A stretch of 64,000 nt of DNA from Motiliproteus sediminis (GTDB lineage Bacteria; Pseudomonadota; Gammaproteobacteria; Pseudomonadales; Balneatricaceae), in NCBI RefSeq assembly GCF_017912535.1, contig NZ_JAERQK010000003.1:124001-188000 (forward strand), given 5' to 3'. The notes below the pieces were generated by a model. The model saw only the letters and a list, made by a program, of their open reading frames with translations. It did no database searches and was not told the DNA's origin. Positions 7,730-16,112 of the stretch are shown piece after piece. The position numbers and the translations under genes are program-made. Position 1 is the first letter of the stretch. Each line of letters begins with the position of its first letter.

Positions 7730-8298
7730 CTCCGTTTGCCGCCGCGGCTGTCGATGCGGGCCATGATGGCCGCCATCTCATCAGCCTGCGCCTGTTGTTG
7801 CGCTCTCTCCTGAGCCAGTCGTTCGATCTTTTGCTGCTCTATGGCGGCGCGTAATTTTCTCTCTTTGTCGCTGTTTCGTACCCGCCCGGTGGGCAGTTTC
7901 TCTGGACCGTCCATACTGACCGCCGGCGTGGCTGTGCCAACCGTTGACGCCTTGCGTTGCGCTGCTGAGCGCTTGGGGCTGGCCTGGCTTGGTTGCGGCG
8001 TAGTGTCGCGGGTTGCACGCCGGGTCGGCCGGGTGCGGATCCCCTGTAGCGATAGCGCGTCATGTTCAGTCAGCGCTTCTTCAGCCAGCTGACGCAGTTC
8101 GCTCAGCGACTCGGCTACCGCCCACTCCCGCAACTCAAAACTGTTTTCGCCACAGTGGCGGATATCACTGAAAAGGTCATCCTCCAGGCCTTCATGGGCC
8201 GCAGCACAGAGCTGTCCCCAGCGTCGTTGCGGGCAATCTTGGGTGGTGCCAACGTAAACTTGCCCCGATAGGGTGTTGGTGAGGGTAAATACGATCAC
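7726..8298 (-). CDS. GIY-YIG nuclease-like domain protein with long charged tail
   Basis: The first 80 residues look like a GIY-YIG endonuclease module: VFTLTNTLSGQVYVGTT (GIY and YIG strands, both degenerate) followed by CPQRRWGQL, where the Arg corresponds to the catalytic one, and helices ending EEALTEHDALS. Residues 85-145 are low-complexity, rich in Pro, Thr and Arg. The last 45 form a probable coiled coil (ERKLRAAIEQQKIERLAQER). GIY-YIG domains cut DNA in repair or restriction, but the GIY motif itself is altered here, so activity is uncertain. Confidence 0.65.
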   Translation of the reverse strand: MIVFTLTNTLSGQVYVGTTQDCPQRRWGQLCAAAHEGLEDDLFSDIRHCGENSFELREWAVAESLSELRQLAEEALTEHDALSLQGIRTRPTRRATRDTTPQPSQASPKRSAAQRKASTVGTATPAVSMDGPEKLPTGRVRNSDKERKLRAAIEQQKIERLAQERAQQQAQADEMAAIMARIDSRGGKRS

Positions 8299-8624
8299 GG
8301 GAGTTTGTTCCTACTGCGAGTACAACCAGACCGGGGTCTGGCCCCGCTCGAAAGGGCGCGTATTATAGAGCGCACTAATCCGATTGCCAGTCTTGTCATC
8401 GGGGATATTTCCGGGTAGTGCCCGGATGGGAGCGCCACTGTTAACCTGATTGATCAAGAGCTCCGCCAACGTTCACCCGATGTGGTACACGCGGGACTAT
8501 GGCGCGTGATCCTTGACTATGCCTGAACCACGTCTGCTGGTTTGCGGAATGAGATGAGGATTAGCGGTGAAATTTGTGTGCGTTTATGGCATAAATTGGC
8601 AAGCGTTTACAAAGGAGTGTGATC
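8299..8624. other. Intergenic region with one perfect hairpin
   Basis: This 326-base gap separates divergent genes. The only clear structure is CCAGACC-GG-GGTCTGG at 8326-8341, close to the GIY-YIG start. TTGACT near 8513 and AT-rich DNA near 8590 may belong to a promoter for the gene at 8625, but no convincing -10/-35 pair is seen. Confidence 0.4.
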
Positions 8625-8891
8625 ATGCGCAGAGTAACCCTGGTGCTGGATTACCAGATCGATGGCCAGCCCCTGAAATCAGTGGCTTTCAAAACCCTGC
8701 AACAGCGCCTGAACAACGCTATCCCGGCGGCGCGCTGGGCTTATCTGGGCTATATCGGCAACCGTTTCTGTATGGATAGCGTGGTCAATGAACAGCGCTT
8801 TCAGGAGGTGCTTGAGCAAGCCAGCCAAGTGGCGTTTGTGCGCCGAGTACTCGACGAACCCTGGCCAGCCAATCAGGAAGGCAGCGACTGA
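8625..8891 (+). CDS. Hypothetical protein, 88 residues
   Basis: The ATG at 8625 has an excellent ribosome site (AAAGGAG, 7 bases away), preferred over a GTG two codons earlier. The protein begins MRRVTLVLDYQIDGQPLKS and ends acidic. It looks like a compact alpha/beta protein without signal peptide or membrane segment. I know no function for it. A strong terminator follows, so it probably forms its own transcript. Confidence 0.65.
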   Translation: MRRVTLVLDYQIDGQPLKSVAFKTLQQRLNNAIPAARWAYLGYIGNRFCMDSVVNEQRFQEVLEQASQVAFVRRVLDEPWPANQEGSD

Positions 8892-8912
8892 GCAGCGCTA
8901 ATATTGACCAAT

Positions 8913-8938
8913 AAAGCGGGGCCGAGGCCCCGCTTTTT
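8913..8938. terminator. Bidirectional rho-independent terminator
   Basis: AAAGCGGGGCC-GA-GGCCCCGCTTTTT forms an 11-bp stem with A and T runs on the two sides. It serves both the small gene ending at 8891 and the transporter gene ending at 8957 on the other strand. Confidence 0.9.
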
Positions 8939-8956
8939 GCGTCTACTGGCGATCGA

Positions 8957-10360
8957 TCAGATCAGGTTGTAGACGAACACGACCAGCACCCCGATCGGGG
9001 TCACGTAACGCAATAGCCCGTACCAGATCCGGAACATGGCGCTGTCGCCCATCCCCAGCTCGTCCTGCACGCTGTCACGACGCAGTGCCCAGCCGGCGAA
9101 CAGCGCAACCAGCAAACCACCAAGGGGCAGCATGATGTTGGCGGTCAGGTAATCGAGCAGGTCGAAGATGGTTTTGCCTTCGAAGGTTGCGAACATGCCC
9201 AGCGGGTGAAATCCGGACCACTCGTTCAGCGACAGAATGGTCAGCAGGCCCATGGTCCAGATGGCGGCGCCGGCAACCAGAGTGCTGGTGACCCGGCTGA
9301 TGCCCTTGTTTTCCTCAACCCAGGAGACAACCGGCTCCAGCAGGGAGATCGCTGAGGTCCAGGCGGCGAACACCAGCAACACGAAGAACAGGGTGCCGAA
9401 CAGGGTACCGCCCGGCATCTGGCCAAAGGCCAGTGGCAGGGTCTGGAAGATCAGGCCGGGGCCTGCTCCGGGTTCGAGACCGTTGGCGAACACAATCGGA
9501 AAGATCGCCAGACCTGCCAGCAACGCGACCAGGGTATCCATCAAGGAAACGGCGATGCTGACCTTGGCGATGGAGACCTGCTTGGGCAGGTAGGCACCGT
9601 AGACCATCATCACGCCCATCCCCAGACTGAGGGTAAAGAAGGCGTGCCCCATAGCCGTCAGTACCCCTTCGGTACTGAGCTTGGAAAAATCCGGGCTGAA
9701 CAGAAAGCTGACGCCCTGGCCGAAGCTGTCGGTGGTAAAGGCGTAGCCGACCAGCATCAGTAGCAGTACGAACAACGCCGGCATCAACCAGGTGGTGGCC
9801 TTTTCCAGACCGGCGCGCACACCGCGTGCGACCACCACCATCACCAGCGCCATGAACAGGGTGTGCCATAGCAGCAGGGTCGAGGGGCTGCCCAGCAGGT
9901 TGCCGAACAGCGCGCCGACGGCGTCAGCATCGGCACCGGCAAAGGTGCCGGTAGCGCTGGTGCCAACGTAGGAAACAGCCCAACCACCGATCACCGAGTA
10001 GAACGACAGGATAATGAACGAGCCGACCACGCCGAGCCAGCCCAGCCCCTGCCAGCGGGCCGAGATTCCGGCTTTGGCTGCGAGGTTCTTCATGGTGGTG
10101 ATGGGGTTGTGGCCGCCGCGGCGACCGATCATTACTTCGGCCATCATGATCGGCAGGCCGATCAGAGCGATACAGAGCAGGTAAACCAGAACGAAAGCCC
10201 CGCCACCGTTTTCACCGGTGATGTAGGGGAACTTCCAGATATTGCCAAGGCCCACGGCTGAACCGGTAGCAGCGAGCACGAAGGCAAAGCGTGAGGACCA
10301 CAGGCGCGGCGCCTGTTCGCCGCTGGCGTCGCGGGTAAGGGTGGTTGAAGTGCTGGACAT
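8957..10360 (-). CDS. Na+-dependent transporter, NSS/SNF family
   Basis: A 467-residue neurotransmitter:sodium symporter homologue (LeuT type), predicted with about 12 membrane helices. The family signature is in helix 1: FAFVLAATGSAVGLGNIWKF, followed by PYITGENGGGAFVLVYL. Proteins of this group carry amino acids into the cell with Na+. It starts 63 bases after the leucine dehydrogenase gene on the same strand, with no terminator between, so the two are probably one transcript. That context suggests branched-chain or other hydrophobic amino acids as cargo (inference). The ATG has AGGAGAG upstream. Confidence 0.92.
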   Translation of the reverse strand: MSSTSTTLTRDASGEQAPRLWSSRFAFVLAATGSAVGLGNIWKFPYITGENGGGAFVLVYLLCIALIGLPIMMAEVMIGRRGGHNPITTMKNLAAKAGISARWQGLGWLGVVGSFIILSFYSVIGGWAVSYVGTSATGTFAGADADAVGALFGNLLGSPSTLLLWHTLFMALVMVVVARGVRAGLEKATTWLMPALFVLLLMLVGYAFTTDSFGQGVSFLFSPDFSKLSTEGVLTAMGHAFFTLSLGMGVMMVYGAYLPKQVSIAKVSIAVSLMDTLVALLAGLAIFPIVFANGLEPGAGPGLIFQTLPLAFGQMPGGTLFGTLFFVLLVFAAWTSAISLLEPVVSWVEENKGISRVTSTLVAGAAIWTMGLLTILSLNEWSGFHPLGMFATFEGKTIFDLLDYLTANIMLPLGGLLVALFAGWALRRDSVQDELGMGDSAMFRIWYGLLRYVTPIGVLVVFVYNLI

Positions 10361-10423
10361 CGATCTCTCCTGAGTTGTTATTGTTGTGGGCGCCCCGATC
10401 TGTCGGGGCGTAATCGGATGGGG

Positions 10424-11476
10424 TTAAAGGCGGAAGCGTTCCTCGGCCAGTTGGTTGGCGATCAGCGCGGTCGCCAGTTGCTCGCGCTCGGCGCGGGCAA
10501 AAATTTCACTGAGGGTGGGCCCGATCTGTTCCACGTGGCTGCGAACCCGGTCAGCGTCGTAGCCCTGACGTTCGTAGCAAACGTCGATAATGCCACCGGC
10601 ATTGATGACGAAATCGGGGGCGTAGAGCACACCGCGGTCGGTCAATATCTGGCCATGCCGTGCTTCAGCCAGCTGGTTATTGGCGGCGCCTGCAACGATC
10701 GGTGCGCGCAGGCGCTCGATGCTGTCATCGTTGATCACCGCACCCAGGGCGCACGGGGCGTATACATCGACGTCGAGGTCGATAATCTCGTTGGAGTCCA
10801 CGATCACCGCGCCCAGTTCTGCTTTGGCGCGCTGCAGTTGCTCCGGATAGATATCGCTGACCCACAGCTTGGCACCCGCGTCATGGAGGTGGCGGGCGAG
10901 GCGGAAGCCAACGTTGCCCACGCCCTGGACCGCTACCCGCAGTCCGGTGAGATCGTCGCGCCCCAATTTATGCTTTACCGCGGCCTTGAGGCCGATAAAG
11001 GTGCCGTAAGCCGTAGCGGGTGAGGGGTCGCCGCTGCCGGTGCCGCCAAGGAGGCCGGGGCGGGTTTGCACACCGGCGACGTGGTCGGTTTCCAATGCCA
11101 TGACCTTCAGGTCCTGAACGCTGGTACCGGAGTCTTCTGCGGCGATGTAATGGCCGCCCAGTTGCTCCAGAAAGCGCCCCATGGCGCGTAACAGTGCTTC
11201 GCTTTTATGCTGGCGGGGGTCGCCAATGATGACGGACTTACCGCCCCCGAGGGGAAGGTTGGCCAGGGCTGATTTATAGGTCATGCCCTTGCTGAGGCGG
11301 AGAACATCACGCAGGGCTTCCTCGTCGCTGGCATAGGGCCACATGCGGCAGCCACCCAGGGCGGGGCCGAGGTTAGTGTTATGAACGGCGATAATCGCCC
11401 TGAGGCCAGAGGCTTCGTCATGGCAGAAGTGGATGGCTTCGTGGTGATCAAATTCAGGATGGCTGAAAACATTCAT
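10424..11476 (-). CDS. ldh: Leucine dehydrogenase (Glu/Leu/Phe/Val dehydrogenase family)
   Basis: A 350-residue NAD+-dependent amino-acid dehydrogenase that deaminates leucine, and usually valine and isoleucine, to the 2-oxoacid. The catalytic region [23 protein letters not shown] holds Lys68 and Lys80, the same positions as in well-studied leucine dehydrogenases. The dinucleotide fold is [20 protein letters not shown] near residue 177. Length and the [14 protein letters not shown] start match the family. With the Na+-symporter that follows, it forms a likely uptake-and-breakdown unit. A LiuR-like site and a short upstream ORF precede it. Confidence 0.92.
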   Translation of the reverse strand: MNVFSHPEFDHHEAIHFCHDEASGLRAIIAVHNTNLGPALGGCRMWPYASDEEALRDVLRLSKGMTYKSALANLPLGGGKSVIIGDPRQHKSEALLRAMGRFLEQLGGHYIAAEDSGTSVQDLKVMALETDHVAGVQTRPGLLGGTGSGDPSPATAYGTFIGLKAAVKHKLGRDDLTGLRVAVQGVGNVGFRLARHLHDAGAKLWVSDIYPEQLQRAKAELGAVIVDSNEIIDLDVDVYAPCALGAVINDDSIERLRAPIVAGAANNQLAEARHGQILTDRGVLYAPDFVINAGGIIDVCYERQGYDADRVRSHVEQIGPTLSEIFARAEREQLATALIANQLAEERFRL

Positions 11477-11524
11477 GGAGTGTCTCCGGGTATCGATTTT
11501 TGGTGGAACGGGTGCAGGGTGCGG

Positions 11525-11623
11525 CTAGGCGCGTGGCACCGGACCGGGAGATAGCGATAGCTGGAGAGCAGGGCGGGGCTCCGCGCTGAGGGCGCAGGGC
11601 CGAATCGAGAGTACAGCGTTCAT
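11525..11623 (-). CDS. Possible 32-codon upstream ORF ahead of leucine dehydrogenase
   Basis: An ATG with a good ribosome site (AAGGAA, about 6 bases away) opens a 32-codon frame that stops 48 bases before the leucine dehydrogenase start. The peptide (MNAVLSIRPCALSAEPRP, then LQLSLSP) has five scattered leucines, not a leucine run, and many Pro/Arg/Ser. It might be a leader peptide that couples translation to control of the operon, but no alternative terminator/antiterminator stems are obvious between it and the gene. Confidence 0.35.
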   Translation of the reverse strand: MNAVLSIRPCALSAEPRPALQLSLSPGPVPRA

Positions 11624-11740
11624 ATCAGGTTCCTTTACCGTCACTGGATCGCAGCGCGGTGCAGTTTTTTGTTGTTATCCCGGAGGTAACCGGTGCTTGC
11701 TGGTTCGCCCTTGTGAGGCGTGGGGTTACGCTAATGCAAG

Positions 11741-11756
11741 TTTACGTTAACGTCAA
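11741..11756. promoter_or_regulatory. LiuR-like palindrome upstream of the leucine dehydrogenase operon
   Basis: TTTACGTTAACGTCAA is a 16-base inverted repeat with one mismatch. It resembles the TTTACGT-ACGTAAA type of site described for LiuR, the MerR-family regulator of branched-chain amino-acid breakdown in proteobacteria. On the minus strand it overlaps TTGACG, a fair -35 element, so binding there would control the operon. The regulator gene is not in the window. Confidence 0.5.
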
Positions 11757-11804
11757 TGTTAAATATTAAACGCTCGGTGAAAATAATGGCCGCGCCGCTT
11801 TGGA

Positions 11805-12974
11805 TCATCCTCTACGCGCTTTGAGCGCGCGCGCTGCAAGGGTGAAACCGCCGTCGGCCCCGTCGACAAAATGGATATGCTCACTGCGCTGCAGATCGAA
11901 TACCATGCAGGTCATCAGCGCTTGAGAGGCGCGGTGACAGCCGTAGTCGAGCTGGCCAGCCTCGGCTTGCTGTTGGAGCCAGGCCTCGATCTGGTCCGCT
12001 TCATCGCTGCTGCAATCTAGGAGTAACCGCAGGGTGTCATCGAAGCGGCGAAAGTCACTGTTTCGGCGAAGCTCATCCCGATAACGGCGGGGATTGAAGT
12101 GCCCTGCGGAGAGATTAAGGCGATTAAGGCAAACATGAACCAGGGTGCTGAGGAGTACTTTTAGCGGCCACAGCCAGTGACGATGCCGGCCGCGGCCGGC
12201 GCGGATCTCGGCACCCAGCCCTGCTGGCGGCCAGCGCCAACGGAGGTTGTCGGCGCGCACCGGCCGGTGGTTGAGGTCGGTGCCGCCCAGCAGTTGGTTG
12301 ATTGCGGTTAACACCGGTTGGTAGCCGCTGTGGATGGGATCGGTCGGCGGGGCGCTAACCTGCACGATCAGGCTGAGCATCACCCCCTTGCTACTCTCCA
12401 GCGGTTCAAGTCGGCAGGAAAGGCCGGAAAGGTCGGCGGCCGATGGCGGTTGCGGTCGACGGTAGTGATAACGCTGGTCCGTTTTGATCATCTGCTCCGC
12501 CAGTGCACTGGCGCCGCCGGAAAACAGCGCCAGGCTGTTACCGGGGGAGAGCTGCAGTTTGGCCACCCGCAACCGGGCACCATGCTGGCGGAGGGTGCGC
12601 AACTGTACCGAACCAACACGCAGGGTCAGGGCAAACTGCTGCTGTGCCAGGGTGCGCAATCCAGCCAGTGCGCTGAGTGCGTTGTCGATAGCGCAGGGCG
12701 GTACCAGCAGGGTGGCGCCATCGCCGCCAAATACATAACCGATGTTGCTGCGATCGCTGGCGTTGAGTACTGCGCTAATGCAGGCGGCCCCCACCAGATT
12801 GACCGCTTTATAGCGTCCTGCATCAATCGCTCGGGTGGAGTTCTCGATGTCGGTAACGATCAGGTGCCAGTCGTCAGGCGCCGGGGCAAAGCGTCCTTCG
12901 TCGAGGGTGCGGGCAAACTCTGTGGTTGCAGGCAGATTGGCGTAGAAACGCTGGGTATCGGCTGGAGTGGGCAT
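11805..12974 (-). CDS. DUF3095 protein with nucleotide-cyclase-like motifs
   Basis: About 389 residues matching the uncharacterised DUF3095 family. The first 95 residues look like a class III nucleotide-cyclase half-domain: WHLIVTDIENSTRAI with Asp42, then YVFGGDGATLLV with Asp85, the places where cyclases hold two metal-binding aspartates. The C-terminal half is basic and unlike known catalytic domains. No membrane segment is seen. The ATG at 12974 has AGGACG upstream; a start at 13001 has none. It lies 129 bases after the sensor kinase gene on the same strand, so it may belong to that unit, though a GC-rich spacer with small hairpins separates them. Function unknown. Confidence 0.75.
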   Translation of the reverse strand: MPTPADTQRFYANLPATTEFARTLDEGRFAPAPDDWHLIVTDIENSTRAIDAGRYKAVNLVGAACISAVLNASDRSNIGYVFGGDGATLLVPPCAIDNALSALAGLRTLAQQQFALTLRVGSVQLRTLRQHGARLRVAKLQLSPGNSLALFSGGASALAEQMIKTDQRYHYRRPQPPSAADLSGLSCRLEPLESSKGVMLSLIVQVSAPPTDPIHSGYQPVLTAINQLLGGTDLNHRPVRADNLRWRWPPAGLGAEIRAGRGRHRHWLWPLKVLLSTLVHVCLNRLNLSAGHFNPRRYRDELRRNSDFRRFDDTLRLLLDCSSDEADQIEAWLQQQAEAGQLDYGCHRASQALMTCMVFDLQRSEHIHFVDGADGGFTLAARALKARRG

Positions 12975-13103
12975 CGCGCGTCCTGTTACTGGCTCAACCA
13001 TAGGCTAACCCGCTGCGGCGCGCCAGAGTGGCGGTGTTGCAGCGTATGAGGTTAAGGGGTAGGAGGGTTGCCCCCTGGTACGGACGAGGCGTCCCGTTCA
13101 GCG

Positions 13104-14945
13104 TCAGGGGGAGGCGGTTAGCAGCGCGGTGGTGGGTATCGGCACCTGGGCCAGCAGCGAGGTTCCCTTATCGCCGCTTTCCAGGTGCAGGGAGCCATTG
13201 ATCGCGTGACAACGCTCGCGCATTCCGTTGATGCCAAAGCCGGCCAGCTGCTGTTGCTTGCTGACGTCAAAGCCTTTGCCGTTGTCGCGCACCACCAGTT
13301 GCAGGGTGCCACGGTTGAACTGCAGTGACACGGCGACCTGGGTCGCCGCGGCATGACGATAACTATTGTTCAGGGCTTCCTGCGCAATCCGGAACAGGCT
13401 GATCTCGATCTCTCCTGCCAGTCTTGGTAGCGGGGGGAGGTCCAGCTCGACATTGCAGCCCTGATCCTGCAGCTGCAGCAGCACCGGCATGTGGCCGATC
13501 GCTTCGCTCAGGCCGAGATCGTTGAGCGGCAGTGGGCGCAGGCTGACGATGCGGTTGTACACCACATCGTACATCTCTTGTGCGCGGTGATAGATCGACT
13601 CGGCACCTGGATAATCGGGGTGATCCCTGCCCAGACGTTGCAGAATAATGTGGGCTTCGGTGCTGACCGCCGCCAGCGTTTGCCCCAGTTCGTCGTGAAG
13701 CTCCTGGGCCAGATGCTTGCGCTCCTCCTCCTGCAGGTGGAACAGCTGGTGCAGCAGCGATTTGTTCTGGGTCATCAACTGCTCAAGACGCAGGTTGCTT
13801 TGTTCCAGTTCGACGGAGCGTTGGTGCAGTGACTGATTACTCTGCTGTACTTCGCGGTGGGTTGCTTCCAGCTCGTCGCTGTAGCGCTTGAGCGTCAGTC
13901 GCGAACTGTCCAGTTCATTGACATGATGTGCCAACAGTTTGATCACCTGATTGATCTCGGCCACGACTCCGGCCTTGGGTAGCTCTTTGCGCTGGTCTGG
14001 TGCGCGGGTGTAGTGCAACAGATTCACCAGCGGCTGCAGGGTGAGCTTAACCGCTACCATGCTCAGCAGGATGGCCAGCAGGGTGCCAAGCGTGAGCGCC
14101 GATATGGCTTGGCCGGTCATCCGCGCTGCCAGATGATCGGCGCTGTCGGCCGGCACTATCGTGACCAGTTGCAGGACTCCGGTTTCGTGATCCAGGCGGA
14201 TGCCATCGGCGCGGGCGTAGAGCGAGCCGGTGCGGACTCCGGTATGGCTGTGCTCCAGCGCGGCAGCAACGGCGGTCCGTTGGGCTTTGTCCAGGCGGGT
14301 GTTGCTCACCAGAATGCGGTCTTGATGGGTGAGTGCCACCGTCAACCTGAAGCCTCCCAGCGCGGCGTTGAGTTTGTTGAGCAGGGCAAAGTTATCGCTG
14401 AGCAGGGTTGCCGCATAGAGGTAACCCAGCACTCGGCCGCTGCCGTTCTCCAGTAGCGGTTCACGCGCCATCAGACCGATCTGGTCCAGCGAGTCGCCGC
14501 TGCTGAACAGGTGCCAGCGGTAAAGGGGATCGTCGAACTGGCGAATCAGCTGTTCGCAGTTGGCGCGGAAAAACGGGTCGCCGTGGTCGTGGCACTTTCG
14601 GTTGTCCGCCGTCGCCAGGATCAGGCGGTCAAAGGCCCGCGTCTGTCCCTGGCCTTCCAGCACCGTCAGGCGCTGGTGCAGCTGCTGAAAGTCGGCGAGG
14701 CCCGGGCCGATATCCAGCTCCTCCTGATTGATCAGCTGGGTGAGCTGGCTGTCGATGCGCTCAAGGTGACCGTTGAGCACCGCCTGCAGTAGCGCGCGGC
14801 TGAGGGCGAAGGCGCTGTCACGTTCCCGTGTCGCCTGCTCGTCGGCGTGCTGGAACTGGACGCCCAGCAGAATGCCGCTGAGTATCAGGCAGCCCATCAG
14901 TACCGCGCCGCCGAGCAGGGTGAAAATTGAGATGCCGCGTTTCAC
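13104..14945 (-). CDS. Sensor kinase: LuxQ-like periplasmic domain fused to a NarX/DegS-type kinase
   Basis: 613 residues. A membrane helix at about 8-28 and another at about 278-300 enclose a periplasmic domain. Its segment 171-193 (VLGYLYAATLL, LSDNFALLNKL) matches LuxQ of Vibrio at the equivalent place, as recalled from memory. A coiled coil follows at about 345-405, then a HisKA_3 dimerisation domain with phospho-acceptor His417 in LAQELHDELGQ, then an ATPase domain (EALNNSYRHA at 523, DNGKGFD at 554). True LuxQ has a HisKA-type hybrid kinase with a receiver; this protein has neither. Its start overlaps the LuxP-like gene by 4 bases. It should phosphorylate a NarL/FixJ-type regulator, none of which is in the window. 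Confidence 0.85.
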   Translation of the reverse strand: MKRGISIFTLLGGAVLMGCLILSGILLGVQFQHADEQATRERDSAFALSRALLQAVLNGHLERIDSQLTQLINQEELDIGPGLADFQQLHQRLTVLEGQGQTRAFDRLILATADNRKCHDHGDPFFRANCEQLIRQFDDPLYRWHLFSSGDSLDQIGLMAREPLLENGSGRVLGYLYAATLLSDNFALLNKLNAALGGFRLTVALTHQDRILVSNTRLDKAQRTAVAAALEHSHTGVRTGSLYARADGIRLDHETGVLQLVTIVPADSADHLAARMTGQAISALTLGTLLAILLSMVAVKLTLQPLVNLLHYTRAPDQRKELPKAGVVAEINQVIKLLAHHVNELDSSRLTLKRYSDELEATHREVQQSNQSLHQRSVELEQSNLRLEQLMTQNKSLLHQLFHLQEEERKHLAQELHDELGQTLAAVSTEAHIILQRLGRDHPDYPGAESIYHRAQEMYDVVYNRIVSLRPLPLNDLGLSEAIGHMPVLLQLQDQGCNVELDLPPLPRLAGEIEISLFRIAQEALNNSYRHAAATQVAVSLQFNRGTLQLVVRDNGKGFDVSKQQQLAGFGINGMRERCHAINGSLHLESGDKGTSLLAQVPIPTTALLTASP

Positions 14946-16045
14946 GGTTGCTCCCTGCTGTGGGGGAAGGCGAGGGCGCGCAGGGCGTTCTGAATGCTTG
15001 CCGGTTGTTGCCGGGTCAGGGGGCGCATCTCGCCGCTGTAGACCTGTGGTACGGGCAATCCCAACTGGTCGTTGAGAATGGCTTCGGCCATGGCAATGCT
15101 GCTCTCTTCATTGAGGCGAACGACGGTCAGATCAAGCTCGCCGCGGGCGATCGCATCCAGCTCTTCAACGCCGCCGCCCCAGCCGTTTACCCGGATGCGG
15201 TGCTGCACCCCGCGCTCTTTCAACGCCGCCTGGATACCGAAGGCGACGTCGGTGGAACAGGCGTAGAACAGGTCGATATCGCTGTTCTGGTCAAGGGCGT
15301 CGAGTGTCGCCAGGCGAGCGCTTTCCTGATCGGCGGCGGTATAGTAACGCGATACCACTTCAGCCCCATGCAGCTGCGCCAGCTTGATAAAGGTCTGGCC
15401 GCGCATGGCACTGACATAGCCGCGATCACGAAATATGACGCTGATCCGTTGCGGGGCCGGCTCGGTGGGGTTGACGAACAGGGTGTCGGCCAGAATTCGG
15501 GTGCCCTGCTGATGGTCGAAGCCGGTGTAGAGCAGCGGCGGGGCGGTTTGCCAATCCCGTAACGGGGTAGTGATGTTCTGCAAGATCAGCTTCGGACGGC
15601 CTCTTACCAGCAGACGCTCGATCACCTTGCGATGGGCCGGCGAGTCGAGGGTAAAAATCAGGTAGTCGGGATCGCTCTGCAGTGCGTCACGTAGCTGTTG
15701 CTTGAGTTCGGTTTCGTCCAGTACCGGGCGGGTGAAGAAGCGCTCCAGTTGGTAGTCCAGCCCCAGGCGGTCAAGGCGGTGGGTAAACACCTGCAGGCTG
15801 CGACGCCAGTAGTCCGATTTTTGCTGGGCCGGGTAAACCACCGCTATGCGTATCGGCGGGAGATGTTCGGGCGCCTGGCGCGGCAAATCTTGAACCTGGG
15901 TTCGTAGCTGCCGGGCCAGAGTCAACTGCTGCGGATTCTCGTTGTAAAAGTCATCCAGAAGCTGGTAATCGTCCAGCGCAGCGGCGGCCAGAGGCCAGCT
16001 CAGTAGCCACAGCAGTGCCAGCCAGCGGGTGGGTGAAAAAGTCAT
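14942..16045 (-). CDS. LuxP-type autoinducer-2 binding periplasmic protein
   Basis: A 367-residue periplasmic binding protein with signal peptide (cut near AAALDD). It resembles Vibrio LuxP along its whole length: VVYPAQQKSDYWRRS, FTRP, DYLIFTLDSPAHRK, LILQNITTP, TGFDH, MRGQTFI, YACSTDVAFG, VNGWGGGVEELDAI, LTVVRLNEE and VYSGEM. All residues I recall as contacting borate-AI-2 in V. harveyi LuxP have equivalents: Gln75, Ser77, Trp80, Asn157, Arg215, Thr265/Asp266, Trp289 and Arg310. Translational coupling to the LuxQ-like kinase implies that the two work together at the inner membrane. luxS is not in the window, so whether the cell makes AI-2 is unknown. A sugar ligand cannot be excluded. Confidence 0.9.
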   Translation of the reverse strand: MTFSPTRWLALLWLLSWPLAAAALDDYQLLDDFYNENPQQLTLARQLRTQVQDLPRQAPEHLPPIRIAVVYPAQQKSDYWRRSLQVFTHRLDRLGLDYQLERFFTRPVLDETELKQQLRDALQSDPDYLIFTLDSPAHRKVIERLLVRGRPKLILQNITTPLRDWQTAPPLLYTGFDHQQGTRILADTLFVNPTEPAPQRISVIFRDRGYVSAMRGQTFIKLAQLHGAEVVSRYYTAADQESARLATLDALDQNSDIDLFYACSTDVAFGIQAALKERGVQHRIRVNGWGGGVEELDAIARGELDLTVVRLNEESSIAMAEAILNDQLGLPVPQVYSGEMRPLTRQQPASIQNALRALAFPHSREQP

Positions 16046-16112
16046 CGGCCCTATTCTTTGTGTGGAAAAAGGGCGTAATTTACCGTTTTTTAAGCGTCGC
16101 GTCTGCCGCCAT

